A DNA stretch of 16,945 bases from NCBI GenBank assembly GCA_023416335.1, contig JAEZHY010000047.1:1-16945 (forward strand). Reading direction: 5' to 3'. The notes under the pieces are model-generated. The model worked only from the letters and a program-made list of their open reading frames with translations. It was not told where the DNA came from and made no database searches. Both the position numbers and the translations under genes were made by a program. The DNA comes from Pseudomonadota bacterium. GTDB taxonomy: Bacteria > Desulfobacterota > Syntrophobacteria > Syntrophobacterales > Syntrophobacteraceae. Below, piece after piece: positions 8,901 through 14,884 of this stretch. Every line of letters starts with the position of its first letter. Position 1 is the stretch's first letter.

Positions 8901-8932
8901 ATCGGGAGGCTGATTCGTTTTGATATGGTCAT
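5924..8932 (-). CDS. Large GT-C-like membrane protein with C-terminal TPR region
   Basis: 1002 residues. The first 380 or so are strongly hydrophobic, with about ten predicted membrane spans after a leader-like segment at 9-29. A conserved-looking GGDTPSHI (38-45) follows the first span; an acidic residue in that first extracytoplasmic loop is typical of GT-C glycosyltransferases using polyprenyl-linked sugars. The pattern resembles the membrane domain named '6-pyruvoyl-tetrahydropterin synthase related' (PF10131), or YfhO-type proteins. Residues about 390-670 are soluble and probably extracytoplasmic; two more spans lie near 678-696 and 718-736, split by a basic RARRGRRRPAR loop. Residues about 745-965 contain degenerate TPR-like helical repeats, for example around 801-835 and 838-868. 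No Shine-Dalgarno site is seen before the ATG. Head gene of the three-gene minus-strand operon; the function is inferred only from fold type. Confidence 0.8.
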   Translation of the reverse strand: MTISKRISLPILLLLLCELVLLLFFPPSLIFDSSTIAGGDTPSHIISAFAMRDKLLSPFSPATWIHGNYGGFPLFLHYFPFSFFLMALASLAIPMQVAFKLVTLLAILPLPPAIYFALRRLGCSGSVPALGALLSMPFLFMTENSMWGGNMFSTLAGEFSFGISFILSIILMSRLYTDVPVGKSLFTNSLIEAGIALCSGYPLLYIGMGTSYFVLRGRILRYVLCLHAAAFGLAAFWLLPLLWRVPWNTPYSHAWNFERWQEIAPPVIWPSIVGAVTCLIANIGSVCRSGFSLSALRSSSGNSPELYLWWQFLIALFGFSIAPLLGLVDIRFLPFAQISLAMLGAIGWGKIISGFSRSNLWTLCFAVVVICLAMTKAVAVESWIRWNYSGMESKPLWNAYSQVNSYLKGTSDSPRVVYEHVDITNGAGTVRAFELLPYFSGRSTLEGLYMQSSPSSPFVFYIQSEFSLIPSCPFPRYHYSRPDPERAARHLRLFNVNQVIAASENISAAMDMSSEYELETIFPPYRIYRLKDAPNSYVEPLRFKPFRISFSRWKDVQFEWFRKSTLRVPLVVASPDSPGNYAAALPNYDGSPENIPEVPISDPKGPQIHAEVTLGDNRISITTSRPGHPLWVKISYHPDWKITEGSGELYPASPAFMLLVPNTPKVVLTFDTHGGIYFWGKILGIITLGIFAFTAYRARRGRRRPARQSDTSESGPSNVVLLISFGFVLIFFCVSLATRIHSDPNLLYNAANARFQRATAFLKAQGEAAPGAQSTPDLQKAHRLLDECLSNFGRSAIADHCMDCKAQLLMNEKRWDELRATLEEYLRSNPDTRFLAEVLAFQGEACFNQGQTAEAEKYFLRAVQVWPFSDATRHAGLRLAEIAGPENLLRQAKDLIQSGKLTTAYTLLWALNFSSNPDIRGQAALSLAYCCCYMNRWQEASNLFLQWLSTHFDDPESIEAQAALRKCRYMTAQENSRLPASELPDPTSALPGWFMRLFQWTK

Positions 8933-8952
8933 CGGGGTGCGGCCGGTATCAT

Positions 8953-8982
8953 CCTATAAGGTATAAACCGCCAAACAGGCAA
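8953..8982 (-). promoter_or_regulatory. Candidate sigma-70 promoter for the membrane-protein operon
   Basis: On the minus strand TTGCCT (8982-8977) and TATAGG (8958-8953) are 18 bases apart, and the -10 lies 20 bases before the ATG at 8932. This would give a very short leader without a ribosome site. Two partial hexamer matches are weak evidence. Confidence 0.4.
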
Positions 8983-9430
8983 AAAACCGTTCAATAACAA
9001 AACAGTAGAGAGAAGGATGAATCCGTCTCGGTCGTGTTTCATAGCAGAGTTTTCCGTTGGAAACAAGCGAAGGCGTTTCTCCCTTGCGGGTGCATAGTAT
9101 AAGAAAAATAAGGAAGAACAACCGCTCGCATAACCACCATAAAGGTCATGATTTCGGAGGAATGTTCGGGTTCATTGTTTCACAAAGTCCGAAATACCCC
9201 AAATCCAGGTGGGCTGCATGTCGCCCGGTGTGGTTTGGACGATAGTGAAACTTCGTGCTTGAGTTGAGTTAAAGTGAATCTTTTGTGGATTCGTCTCCCT
9301 TTCCCTAGGCACGCTCAAAAAGCGGTGGGCACGATAAGTCTCAATGGTGTTGCTTTAAGGAAATACGCCGCTGGTTCCCAAGGTCCTGGGGCTGTTGCCC
9401 AAATCAGCGCGGCAGCCCCGAATGGTTCAC

Positions 9431-9471
9431 AGAGCCCCGACTCGTCATTCCGATGGACATCGGAATCCAGG
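9431..9471 (+). repeat. Dispersed hairpin repeat, copy A
   Basis: AGAGCCCC, then a short spacer, then GTCATTCCGATG-GACATCGGAATCCAG, in which ATTCCGATG and CATCGGAAT can fold. The layout (AGAGCCCC, GTCAT-stem-ATCCAG) is shared with the copies at 9512-9563 and 15041-15072, with different stem bases, as in REP/dRS3-like intergenic repeat families. Confidence 0.7.
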
Positions 9472-9511
9472 CCTTTGTGGCGGATTAATTGTGAATTCGA
9501 GGCATTAAAAA

Positions 9512-9563
9512 CCTGGATCCCGGCTCAAAAGCACTGCCGGGATGACGGGATTGGGGGCTCCCT
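9512..9563 (-). repeat. Dispersed hairpin repeat, copy B (inverted)
   Basis: Read on the minus strand it is GAGCCCCCAATCCCGTCAT, then the arms CCCGGC and GCCGGG around a 12-base loop, then ATCCAGG. Its first 21 bases on that strand match copy C at 15042-15062. It lies about 45 bases after the stop of the metallo-hydrolase gene and could act as its transcript end. Confidence 0.7.
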
Positions 9564-9605
9564 CGGAAAGGGGTTCTCTCACGAAATGCTCGGCAAAAAG
9601 GTTTT

Positions 9606-10373
9606 TTATATCACCTTCAAGGTCTCGCCCTCTTCGAGGACCCGGAGATTGACACCCGGAATGCGGGCCATTTGAGTCTGAATCTCAGACCTGTAGTGAG
9701 GTTTCATATGGGAGACGTAGATTCTTTCGGGAATGGACGGCATTTTGCGTATTTCCTGCTCAAGCAGCGCGGGGGTAAGGTGGCCCGTCGTCAACGCGAG
9801 TTCCGTCAGTTCGTCGGGGAAGGATACTTCGACGATGAGGACTTTTATATCGTGCCCCTGCATCATCTTCCAGATGGCTTCCGTGGGGCCGGTGTCACCC
9901 GTATAGAGCAGGGCACCCCCGGGGGTTTCGACAAGGTAGCCGTAGGCGGGAACAGAGTGGTTCACCCGGGTCGCCAGTATGCGGTAGTCTTTTATCGTTA
10001 TGGGGGTATCCGTCTCAATTTCCTGATATTTGAGGACGGGATTGTGCATATCCGGAATTGCGGCGAAATCGGGCCAGATTTTGTTGTTGAATATGTTTTC
10101 CCTGATGTTTGAGATCACGTCTTTGCCGCTGAGGATTAGCACCTGGCAATTTCTGTTCAGCGATACGAGGTTGTCGGCGAGAAAAGGAATGCCCTTGATG
10201 TGATCGAAATGGGCGTGAGTGAGAAGTATATGCGTGATGCGGCATTGAGCGGTTCTATCGAGGGCAAGGGAGACAGTCCCCGCATCCAGGAGAAGGAAGT
10301 CGTCAATCAGGAATGCGGGAGGGTTGAAGCCCGGGGCTTCAGAACCTGCAGATCCAAGAACGCGTAATTCCAT
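9606..10373 (-). CDS. Metallo-beta-lactamase-fold hydrolase, class II cyclic-nucleotide phosphodiesterase-like
   Basis: 255 residues, two-metal hydrolase of the metallo-beta-lactamase superfamily. All expected ligands are visible: THAHFDH (52-58: His53, His55, Asp57, His58), His139 in NHSVP, Asp160 in TGDTGPTE, His198 in GHLT and His222 in SHMKP. The pattern LxVLGSxGSEAPGFNPPAFLID...LLLDAGT plus TGDTGPTxxIW recalls the deltaproteobacterial '3',5'-cyclic-nucleotide phosphodiesterase' group related to RNase Z and PDE class II; cAMP is therefore a guess, and a phosphodiesterase acting on RNA or another phosphodiester is possible. I placed the start at the ATG of MELRVLG, which has AAAAAGG about 7 bases upstream and begins at the first beta strand; an in-frame ATG 27 bases earlier is less likely. 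It is a single-gene unit, divergent from the redox operon. Confidence 0.85.
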   Translation of the reverse strand: MELRVLGSAGSEAPGFNPPAFLIDDFLLLDAGTVSLALDRTAQCRITHILLTHAHFDHIKGIPFLADNLVSLNRNCQVLILSGKDVISNIRENIFNNKIWPDFAAIPDMHNPVLKYQEIETDTPITIKDYRILATRVNHSVPAYGYLVETPGGALLYTGDTGPTEAIWKMMQGHDIKVLIVEVSFPDELTELALTTGHLTPALLEQEIRKMPSIPERIYVSHMKPHYRSEIQTQMARIPGVNLRVLEEGETLKVI

Positions 10374-10508
10374 CGTTTGCCTTTTTGAGGTGAGTGACAC
10401 ATTCGACCGACCGATGCCGGACAGGTAGGGATTCTAGAGATTTTTTTCCATTTTACAACGAAATAGTCGGAACCGGGCTTCGATTGAGCATTAATCAGAT
10501 GGGGTGGA

Positions 10509-10520
10509 TGCAGTTTTGCA
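10509..10520. promoter_or_regulatory. Palindrome TGCA-GTTT-TGCA, possible operator half
   Basis: TGCAGTTTTGCA recurs as TGCACTGTTTTGCA at 10670-10683, inside the candidate promoter of the redox operon. Two related palindromes in one regulatory region could be binding sites for one dimeric regulator; chance is not excluded. Confidence 0.25.
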
Positions 10521-10632
10521 CATCGAAGTGAGGAAAATGAGAAAAATTTGGCATTTTCTCCTTCACAAAAGTCTCTGATTGGTTTACAAAGCCTACGCCA
10601 ACCACGCTGGAAAACCGGTCACCGATCCGGAA

Positions 10633-10647
10633 ACTTTTATAAAAAGT
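10633..10647. promoter_or_regulatory. Inverted repeat ACTTTT-ATA-AAAAGT
   Basis: A perfect 6-bp inverted repeat with a 3-base centre, 14 bases before the candidate -35 box at 10661. Its position upstream of a promoter suits an activator site, but A/T-rich palindromes are common by chance. Confidence 0.25.
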
Positions 10648-10660
10648 CAACTTGGATTCA

Positions 10661-10689
10661 TTGTGCATTTGCACTGTTTTGCATATGAC
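10661..10689 (+). promoter_or_regulatory. Candidate promoter of the redox operon with palindrome in the spacer
   Basis: TTGTGC (10661-10666) and TATGAC (10684-10689) are 17 bases apart. The palindromic GTGCATTTGCAC (10663-10674) and TGCACTGTTTTGCA (10670-10683) fill the spacer, where a repressor would block polymerase. The leader to the first ATG would be about 240 bases. Confidence 0.35.
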
Positions 10690-10937
10690 TAACGAGCTTT
10701 GGTTTTGAGAGATTTCTGGATTCCATCTGAACTGACGGCCCAAGCTATTTATCCTGTTGCACGCTGAATATCTGTTTCAAAATCCGGATGTTTTCAAAAC
10801 CTTACACGGGATTGCCGCCCCTTTGGGGGACAGTAGTCCAGTAACTGCCCCGGTCAGGCCATCGCATTCGTTCGCATTGCCTTGGGCTCTGATCGAGCCA
10901 CGATCTTTCCTGGTTGAAAAGGAAAAGAGGGAAGAAA

Positions 10938-11345
10938 ATGCCGATCGAGATTTCTGAAAAAACAATCAAGCGCGAGTTCATCGAGAAAGTCAGTCAACTA
11001 AGCGGGCAGGACATTTTTAAGTGTTTTCAATGCGGTACATGCGGCGGTGCTTGTCCCATGTCCGGGCAGATGGAGACTCTGCCCAGAAGGATCATGAGAA
11101 TGGCCCAGCTGGGGTTGGAAGAGAACGTGAAAGAATCCCAGACGGGCTGGACTTGTGCATCCTGCCACACCTGCTCGGCAAATTGCCCAAGAGGCATTGA
11201 CCTGGCCAGGGTCATGGAAGCCGTCCGGCTTCTGACTCTTCGTAAGAATGTCAACATGATCGAGCCTTCCAAGCTGCCCGCTGAAATGGTCAGAGAGCTG
11301 CCTCAGATTGCTCTGGTCAGCTGCTTCAGAAAATTGACGAGTTGA
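10938..11345 (+). CDS. HdrC-like 4Fe-4S dicluster protein
   Basis: 135 residues, the size of heterodisulfide reductase subunit C. It has two ferredoxin-type motifs: Cys29, Cys32, Cys35, Cys39 (CFQCGTCGGACP) and Cys73, Cys76, Cys79, Cys83 (CASCHTCSANCP), each fit to carry one [4Fe-4S] cluster. HdrC subunits move electrons between a flavin/iron-sulfur partner and HdrB. Start at the ATG with GAGGGA 5-6 bases upstream; an in-frame TTG 24 bases earlier is less likely. No membrane span is seen, so it is cytoplasmic. The C-terminal 30 residues carry no motif I know. The HdrB-like gene begins 8 bases after the stop. No HdrA (flavin-bifurcating) gene is in the operon, so a direct heterodisulfide role is unlikely; it may link an outside donor to the SdhA-like flavoprotein encoded downstream. 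Confidence 0.9.
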   Translation: MPIEISEKTIKREFIEKVSQLSGQDIFKCFQCGTCGGACPMSGQMETLPRRIMRMAQLGLEENVKESQTGWTCASCHTCSANCPRGIDLARVMEAVRLLTLRKNVNMIEPSKLPAEMVRELPQIALVSCFRKLTS

Positions 11346-11353
11346 GGAGTATC

Positions 11354-12250
11354 ATGAAAGCAAGCTACTATCCGGGATGTACCCTGAAAACCAAGGCGAA
11401 GAATCTGGAGGAAGCGGCAGTGGCATCCATGGCGGCTCTTGGAGTGGATTTCCAGGAATTGCCGAGATGGAACTGCTGCGGCGCTGTCCATTCATTGGCG
11501 GATGACGATCTGATTCATCACGTAGCCCCCGTACGTGACCTGATCAGAGCCAAGGAGCAGGGAAGCGACACGGTCGTGACTCTTTGTTCCATGTGCTACA
11601 ACACGCTTGCCCGTGCGAACATGCTCATGCGCAGCGACGAGGTAAAGCGGAAGACGATCAACGATTTCATGACGGAGGAAGTGGATTACCAGGGCGAACT
11701 CGAAGTCGTGCACTACCTGAACTACCTGCGCGACACCATCGGTTGGGACGCCCTGCGCGCAAAGATCAAAGCTCCTCTGAACGGAATGAAGATAGCCTCC
11801 TATTACGGCTGTACGCTCGTTCGGCCCAAAAATGTGGCTATCGAGCCTGCCGGTGACGACAAAATCATGAACGAGTTCGTTACTGCTCTCGGCGGCACTC
11901 CGGTCGATTTTTCTGCAAGCACCGTATGCTGCGGGTCCTACCAGATCCTTGCCCATCCCGAGGCTGCCCTCGAAGTGATCGGGCGGATCATAACGGCCGC
12001 ATCTGACGCCGGTGCAGATGCACTCATTTTGAGCTGCCCGCTTTGTGAGTACAATCTGGCAAAGAAGCAGGAAGAGTTGGTCAAGGCACAGAAGATCTCC
12101 AGGAAACTGCCTGTGTACTATTTTACCCAGCTGCTTGCAGTCGCTCTCGGGCTCGCCCCCGAAACCTACCGGCTCGATCTGAATGACGCAAGCTCGGTCG
12201 AATTCCTGAAAGCGAAAAATTTTCCGGTGCAGACAGGCGCAGGCGCCTGA
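11354..12250 (+). CDS. HdrB-like protein with two complete CCG domains
   Basis: 298 residues, close to the usual HdrB length. It has two CCG cysteine sets: Cys9, Cys41-Cys42, Cys78 and Cys81; then Cys153, Cys192-Cys193, Cys228 and Cys231. In methanogen HdrB each such set holds a non-cubane [4Fe-4S] cluster that reduces a disulfide; both sets being complete argues for two such clusters. The same domain forms the C-terminal half of TfrB (thiol:fumarate reductase), and relatives occur in SdhE of archaeal succinate dehydrogenases and MfrE of epsilonproteobacterial fumarate reductases. Start at the ATG with GAGGAG 4 bases upstream; the ribosome site overlaps the hdrC-like stop. The electron partner (a thiol, quinone or protein) is not evident. 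The family call is firm; the physiological substrate is unknown. Confidence 0.93.
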   Translation: MKASYYPGCTLKTKAKNLEEAAVASMAALGVDFQELPRWNCCGAVHSLADDDLIHHVAPVRDLIRAKEQGSDTVVTLCSMCYNTLARANMLMRSDEVKRKTINDFMTEEVDYQGELEVVHYLNYLRDTIGWDALRAKIKAPLNGMKIASYYGCTLVRPKNVAIEPAGDDKIMNEFVTALGGTPVDFSASTVCCGSYQILAHPEAALEVIGRIITAASDAGADALILSCPLCEYNLAKKQEELVKAQKISRKLPVYYFTQLLAVALGLAPETYRLDLNDASSVEFLKAKNFPVQTGAGA

Positions 12251-12309
12251 TTCCAAATTCCGGTCAGAGATAGCAGAACCACTTATTTCCAAGCTAAGGA
12301 GAAAATACG

Positions 12310-13083
12310 ATGTCAGCACCCAAACAGGTTGCAACTGGAGACAGGGCCATTCTTCCCGAGGGCGCCAAGACGATTCCCATTTATGTTATGGGCAAGCGTT
12401 ATGAAGTCCCTGAAACACTCACCATCATGAAGGCAATGGAATACGCCGGTTTCAAGTTCCTCCGCGGGGCCGGCTGCCGCGGCGGTATCTGCGGTGCGTG
12501 TCCGACCGTCTATCGCAGGGAAGGCGACTATAAGCTTTATTTCGGCCTTGCATGCCAGACGGTTGTAGAGCCGAACATGTACCTGGCTCAGATTCCTTTC
12601 TACCCCGCGAACCGCGCCGTCTACGACATCGAGAAAGTGGAACCGGTTGCCGACGCCATCCACGCGCTTTACCCCGAACTCTTCCGGTGCGTTGCCTGTA
12701 ACAACTGCACCAAGGCATGCCCGATGCACGTGGAAGTTCTCGACTATATATCCGCGATCAAGCAGGGCGACATCGCCAGAGCAGCGCGGATTTCCTTCGA
12801 CTGCATCCAGTGCGGTATGTGCGCCAGCCGCTGCATGGGTGAGCTTCCCCAGTATCATATCGCCCAGCTCGTACGCCGTATCTACGGTAAATATATCCAG
12901 CCGAAAGCCGAACATCTTCAGAAACGTGTCGGCCAGATCGAATCGGGCAGGTATGACAAGATGCTCGAAGACCTCCAGAAGATGAGCCATGCCGAACTCG
13001 AAAAGATCTACAAGGAACGCGAACGCGAGCCGGATATGGTGCCCCTGGGAACCTGGATGCCGAAAGATACGCAGTATCTCTAG
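12310..13083 (+). CDS. SdhB/TfrB-like iron-sulfur protein (2Fe-2S plus two 4Fe-4S motifs)
   Basis: 257 residues. Residues about 20-110 form a ferredoxin-like domain with CRGGICGAC (56-64) and Cys82, the [2Fe-2S] ligands in the SdhB/FrdB arrangement. The second half has two CxxCxxCxxxC motifs: Cys127/130/133/137 (then Pro) and Cys165/168/171/175 (then Met). Classical SdhB carries one [4Fe-4S] and one [3Fe-4S]; here both motifs are full, as in the N-terminal half of TfrB. The last 60 residues are a charged helical tail (HLQKRVGQIESG... EREREPD) without a known motif. AAGGAG lies 8 bases before the ATG. It is flanked by the HdrB-like gene (59-base gap) and the flavoprotein gene (77-base gap), and should wire the flavin to the HdrB/HdrC clusters. 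It is cytoplasmic, with no anchor subunit nearby. Confidence 0.9.
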   Translation: MSAPKQVATGDRAILPEGAKTIPIYVMGKRYEVPETLTIMKAMEYAGFKFLRGAGCRGGICGACPTVYRREGDYKLYFGLACQTVVEPNMYLAQIPFYPANRAVYDIEKVEPVADAIHALYPELFRCVACNNCTKACPMHVEVLDYISAIKQGDIARAARISFDCIQCGMCASRCMGELPQYHIAQLVRRIYGKYIQPKAEHLQKRVGQIESGRYDKMLEDLQKMSHAELEKIYKEREREPDMVPLGTWMPKDTQYL

Positions 13084-13160
13084 TCGGTTGCCGATAAGGC
13101 ATGATCGTTACGACTCTGAACTATTCCACTCCATGCAGTGGCCCCCAAGGAGAAGATATA

Positions 13161-14828
13161 ATGGGTTACACACCTGAGATGCAGGAACTTATCAAGAAAG
13201 TTGAGGCGACCAGACCCGAGCGTGTTGCCAGATCCAAACGCGGTGAGAACTTTCCGGCCTTGTCCCTCGAGGAACGTGCGGTAGTTCTCGGCAAATTCCA
13301 TCCCGACTACCAGAAGGAAGGCCGCAGGGCCCTGAAAGTCGGCGCGGACAAAGGCCTCGTGGTACCCGAGGAAATCGCCCGTGTAATGGAATCCCGTTCT
13401 CTGCTTCGCCCCGACAAGGTCGATCTTTCGACCCCCGACTACGAAACGGATATCCTGATCCTGGGCGCAGGCGGCGGCGGAACTTCGGCCGCACTGATGG
13501 CCACCGATGCCGGTCTGTCGGTTATCATGGCAACCAAGCTGCGCCACGGCGACGCAAATACGATGATGGCCGAAGGCGGAATCCAGGCTGCAACGCAGGA
13601 ATGCGATTCGCCTTTCTATCATTACATGGACACCATCGGCGGCGGTCACTTCACCAACCAGCCCGACCTAGTTGCCGCTCTTGCCCATGACGCACCCCTT
13701 TCGATCTCATGGCTCGAAGCGCTGGGCATGATGTTCAACAAGCTGTCGGACGGCCGTCTTGATTCCCGTCATTTCGGCGGTTCGTGCCGCAAGCGTATGC
13801 AATCCTCCGGCGACATGACCGGTGCCGAAATCATGCGTGTTCTTCGCGACGAAGCCCGGAACCGGAGAGACAAGATTCAGGTGCTGGAATTCTGCCCGGC
13901 AGTTGAAATCATTATCGACGAAGAGGGAAAATGCGCAGGCGCCATCCTCTACAACATGGAAACCCGCGAATTTTTCATCACCCGCGCCAAGGCCGTCATC
14001 ATTGCCACGGGCGGTAACGGACGCCTCCACATCAAAGGCTTTGCCACCACGAACCATTACGGCGCAACGATGGACGGCGTTGTCATGGCGTATCGGGCGG
14101 GCGTAGGCACGACCTGTCTGCCCTCCACCCAGTACCATCCGACCGGCGTTGCCTATCCGGAACAGAACGTCGGCCTTCTTATCACCGAGAAAGTTCGCGG
14201 CCTCGGCGCCCACGTTCTGAACAAGGACGGCGAGCAGTTCTGCTTCCCGCTGGAACCCCGCGATGTCGAATCGGCCGAGTTGATCAAGGAAGCCGTCGAA
14301 GTCAATAAAGCAGTCGTAACCCCGACCGGCCGTTACGGGCTGTGGCTCGACTCCCCGATGATCGACCTGCTGCACGGCGAAGGCACCGTCCGCAAGGAAC
14401 TCCCTGCCAAGTTCATCCAGTTCGAACGGCATGGAATCGACATCAGCAAGGAGCCGATGCTGGTTTACCCGACCCTGCACTATCAGAACGGCGGTATCGC
14501 GATCAATGCCAACTGCGAAACCGTTGTCCCCGGTCTGTTCTCTGCCGGTGAGTGCACCGGCGGCCTCCATGGCGAAAACCGCCTGATGGGTAACAGCCTC
14601 CAGGATGTTATCACGTTCGGAAGAAGAGCGGGCGTGAGCGCTTCTAAGTACGTCCAGGCCGGCGTAACGCTCAAGAAGCCGACCCTGAACCACGTCGTGA
14701 AATTCGAGAAGGAACTTGCGGAAGCCGGCGTAACCGAGCCGATCGTTGCACCGATTCTGCTCCCCGACTACTCGACCGACGAAGTTGCCGCAAGGCGACT
14801 TTCCGAAGCCAGACAGGAAAGCGAATAA
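13161..14828 (+). CDS. SdhA/FrdA/TfrA-like fumarate reductase flavoprotein
   Basis: 555 residues; AAGGAGA lies 7 bases before the ATG. FAD-binding GAGGGG is at 102-107, after an unusual N-terminal stretch of about 94 residues. By eye, all fumarate/succinate residues of E. coli FrdA have counterparts: His326 (QYHPTG), Glu343 and Arg346 (TEKVRG), Arg367 (PRD), His440 (LHYQNGG) and Arg474 (GENR). Fumarate reduction or succinate oxidation is therefore plausible. The His that binds FAD covalently in FrdA/SdhA (HTVAAEGG) is replaced by Asn133 (NTMMAEGG), so FAD should be non-covalent, as in NadB and, to my knowledge, TfrA. The protein stops about 60 residues after the FAD fold, so most of the usual C-terminal helical domain is missing; no continuation is seen in other frames. 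Last gene of the operon, before two terminators. A different oxidoreductase reaction is possible. Confidence 0.9.
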   Translation: MGYTPEMQELIKKVEATRPERVARSKRGENFPALSLEERAVVLGKFHPDYQKEGRRALKVGADKGLVVPEEIARVMESRSLLRPDKVDLSTPDYETDILILGAGGGGTSAALMATDAGLSVIMATKLRHGDANTMMAEGGIQAATQECDSPFYHYMDTIGGGHFTNQPDLVAALAHDAPLSISWLEALGMMFNKLSDGRLDSRHFGGSCRKRMQSSGDMTGAEIMRVLRDEARNRRDKIQVLEFCPAVEIIIDEEGKCAGAILYNMETREFFITRAKAVIIATGGNGRLHIKGFATTNHYGATMDGVVMAYRAGVGTTCLPSTQYHPTGVAYPEQNVGLLITEKVRGLGAHVLNKDGEQFCFPLEPRDVESAELIKEAVEVNKAVVTPTGRYGLWLDSPMIDLLHGEGTVRKELPAKFIQFERHGIDISKEPMLVYPTLHYQNGGIAINANCETVVPGLFSAGECTGGLHGENRLMGNSLQDVITFGRRAGVSASKYVQAGVTLKKPTLNHVVKFEKELAEAGVTEPIVAPILLPDYSTDEVAARRLSEARQESE

Positions 14829-14835
14829 ATATAAA

Positions 14836-14869
14836 ATCCCCTTTCCTCACGCGAGGAGAGGGGATCTTT
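14836..14869 (+). terminator. Intrinsic terminator 1 after the redox operon
   Basis: A 13-bp stem (ATCCCCTTTCCTC with GAGGAGAGGGGAT, one G-T pair) and a 4-base ACGC loop, then CTTTAT. It begins 8 bases after the flavoprotein stop. Confidence 0.9.
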
Positions 14870-14884
14870 ATAGAAGGTCAAAGC

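Larger units (their letters stand above)
8933..9605. other. Non-coding region with dispersed repeats
   Basis: A 673-base gap between two minus-strand genes. Short open frames here have no ribosome site, no recognisable domain and atypical composition. The half near 8933-9000 holds a possible promoter. The stretch 9000-9300 shows nothing I can name. From about 9307 to 9565 it holds a partial copy of the repeat module found at 14973-15234 (CGCTCAAAAAGCGGTGGGCAC at 9312-9332) and two inverted copies of a hairpin repeat. Confidence 0.6.
10374..10937. other. Divergent intergenic region, AT-rich, with palindromes
   Basis: A 564-base gap between the metallo-hydrolase (leftward) and the redox operon (rightward). 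It is richer in A+T than its surroundings and has no convincing gene; an 82-codon minus-strand frame at 10495-10743 has no ribosome site or domain. It holds several short palindromes, described separately, and a possible promoter for the redox operon. The last 120 bases show only a CCCC-TTT-GGGG mini-hairpin near 10819. Confidence 0.6.

Noticed and set aside
9057..9675. Two plus-strand open frames (9057-9245 and 9274-9675)
   Set aside because: No ribosome site, no motif, and the second is built on the repeat copies and the end of the metallo-hydrolase gene.
10545..10575. A sigma-54 promoter around TTGGCATTTTC
   Set aside because: It has a TGGCA-like part but no GC element at the required spacing.
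11492..12334. A 280-codon minus-strand open frame
   Set aside because: Antisense to the HdrB-like gene, whose CCG cysteines are complete; no recognisable motif.
13707..14693. A 328-codon minus-strand open frame
   Set aside because: It lies wholly antisense to the flavoprotein gene, which has clear catalytic motifs; high-GC third positions make such antisense frames. It shows no domain of its own.
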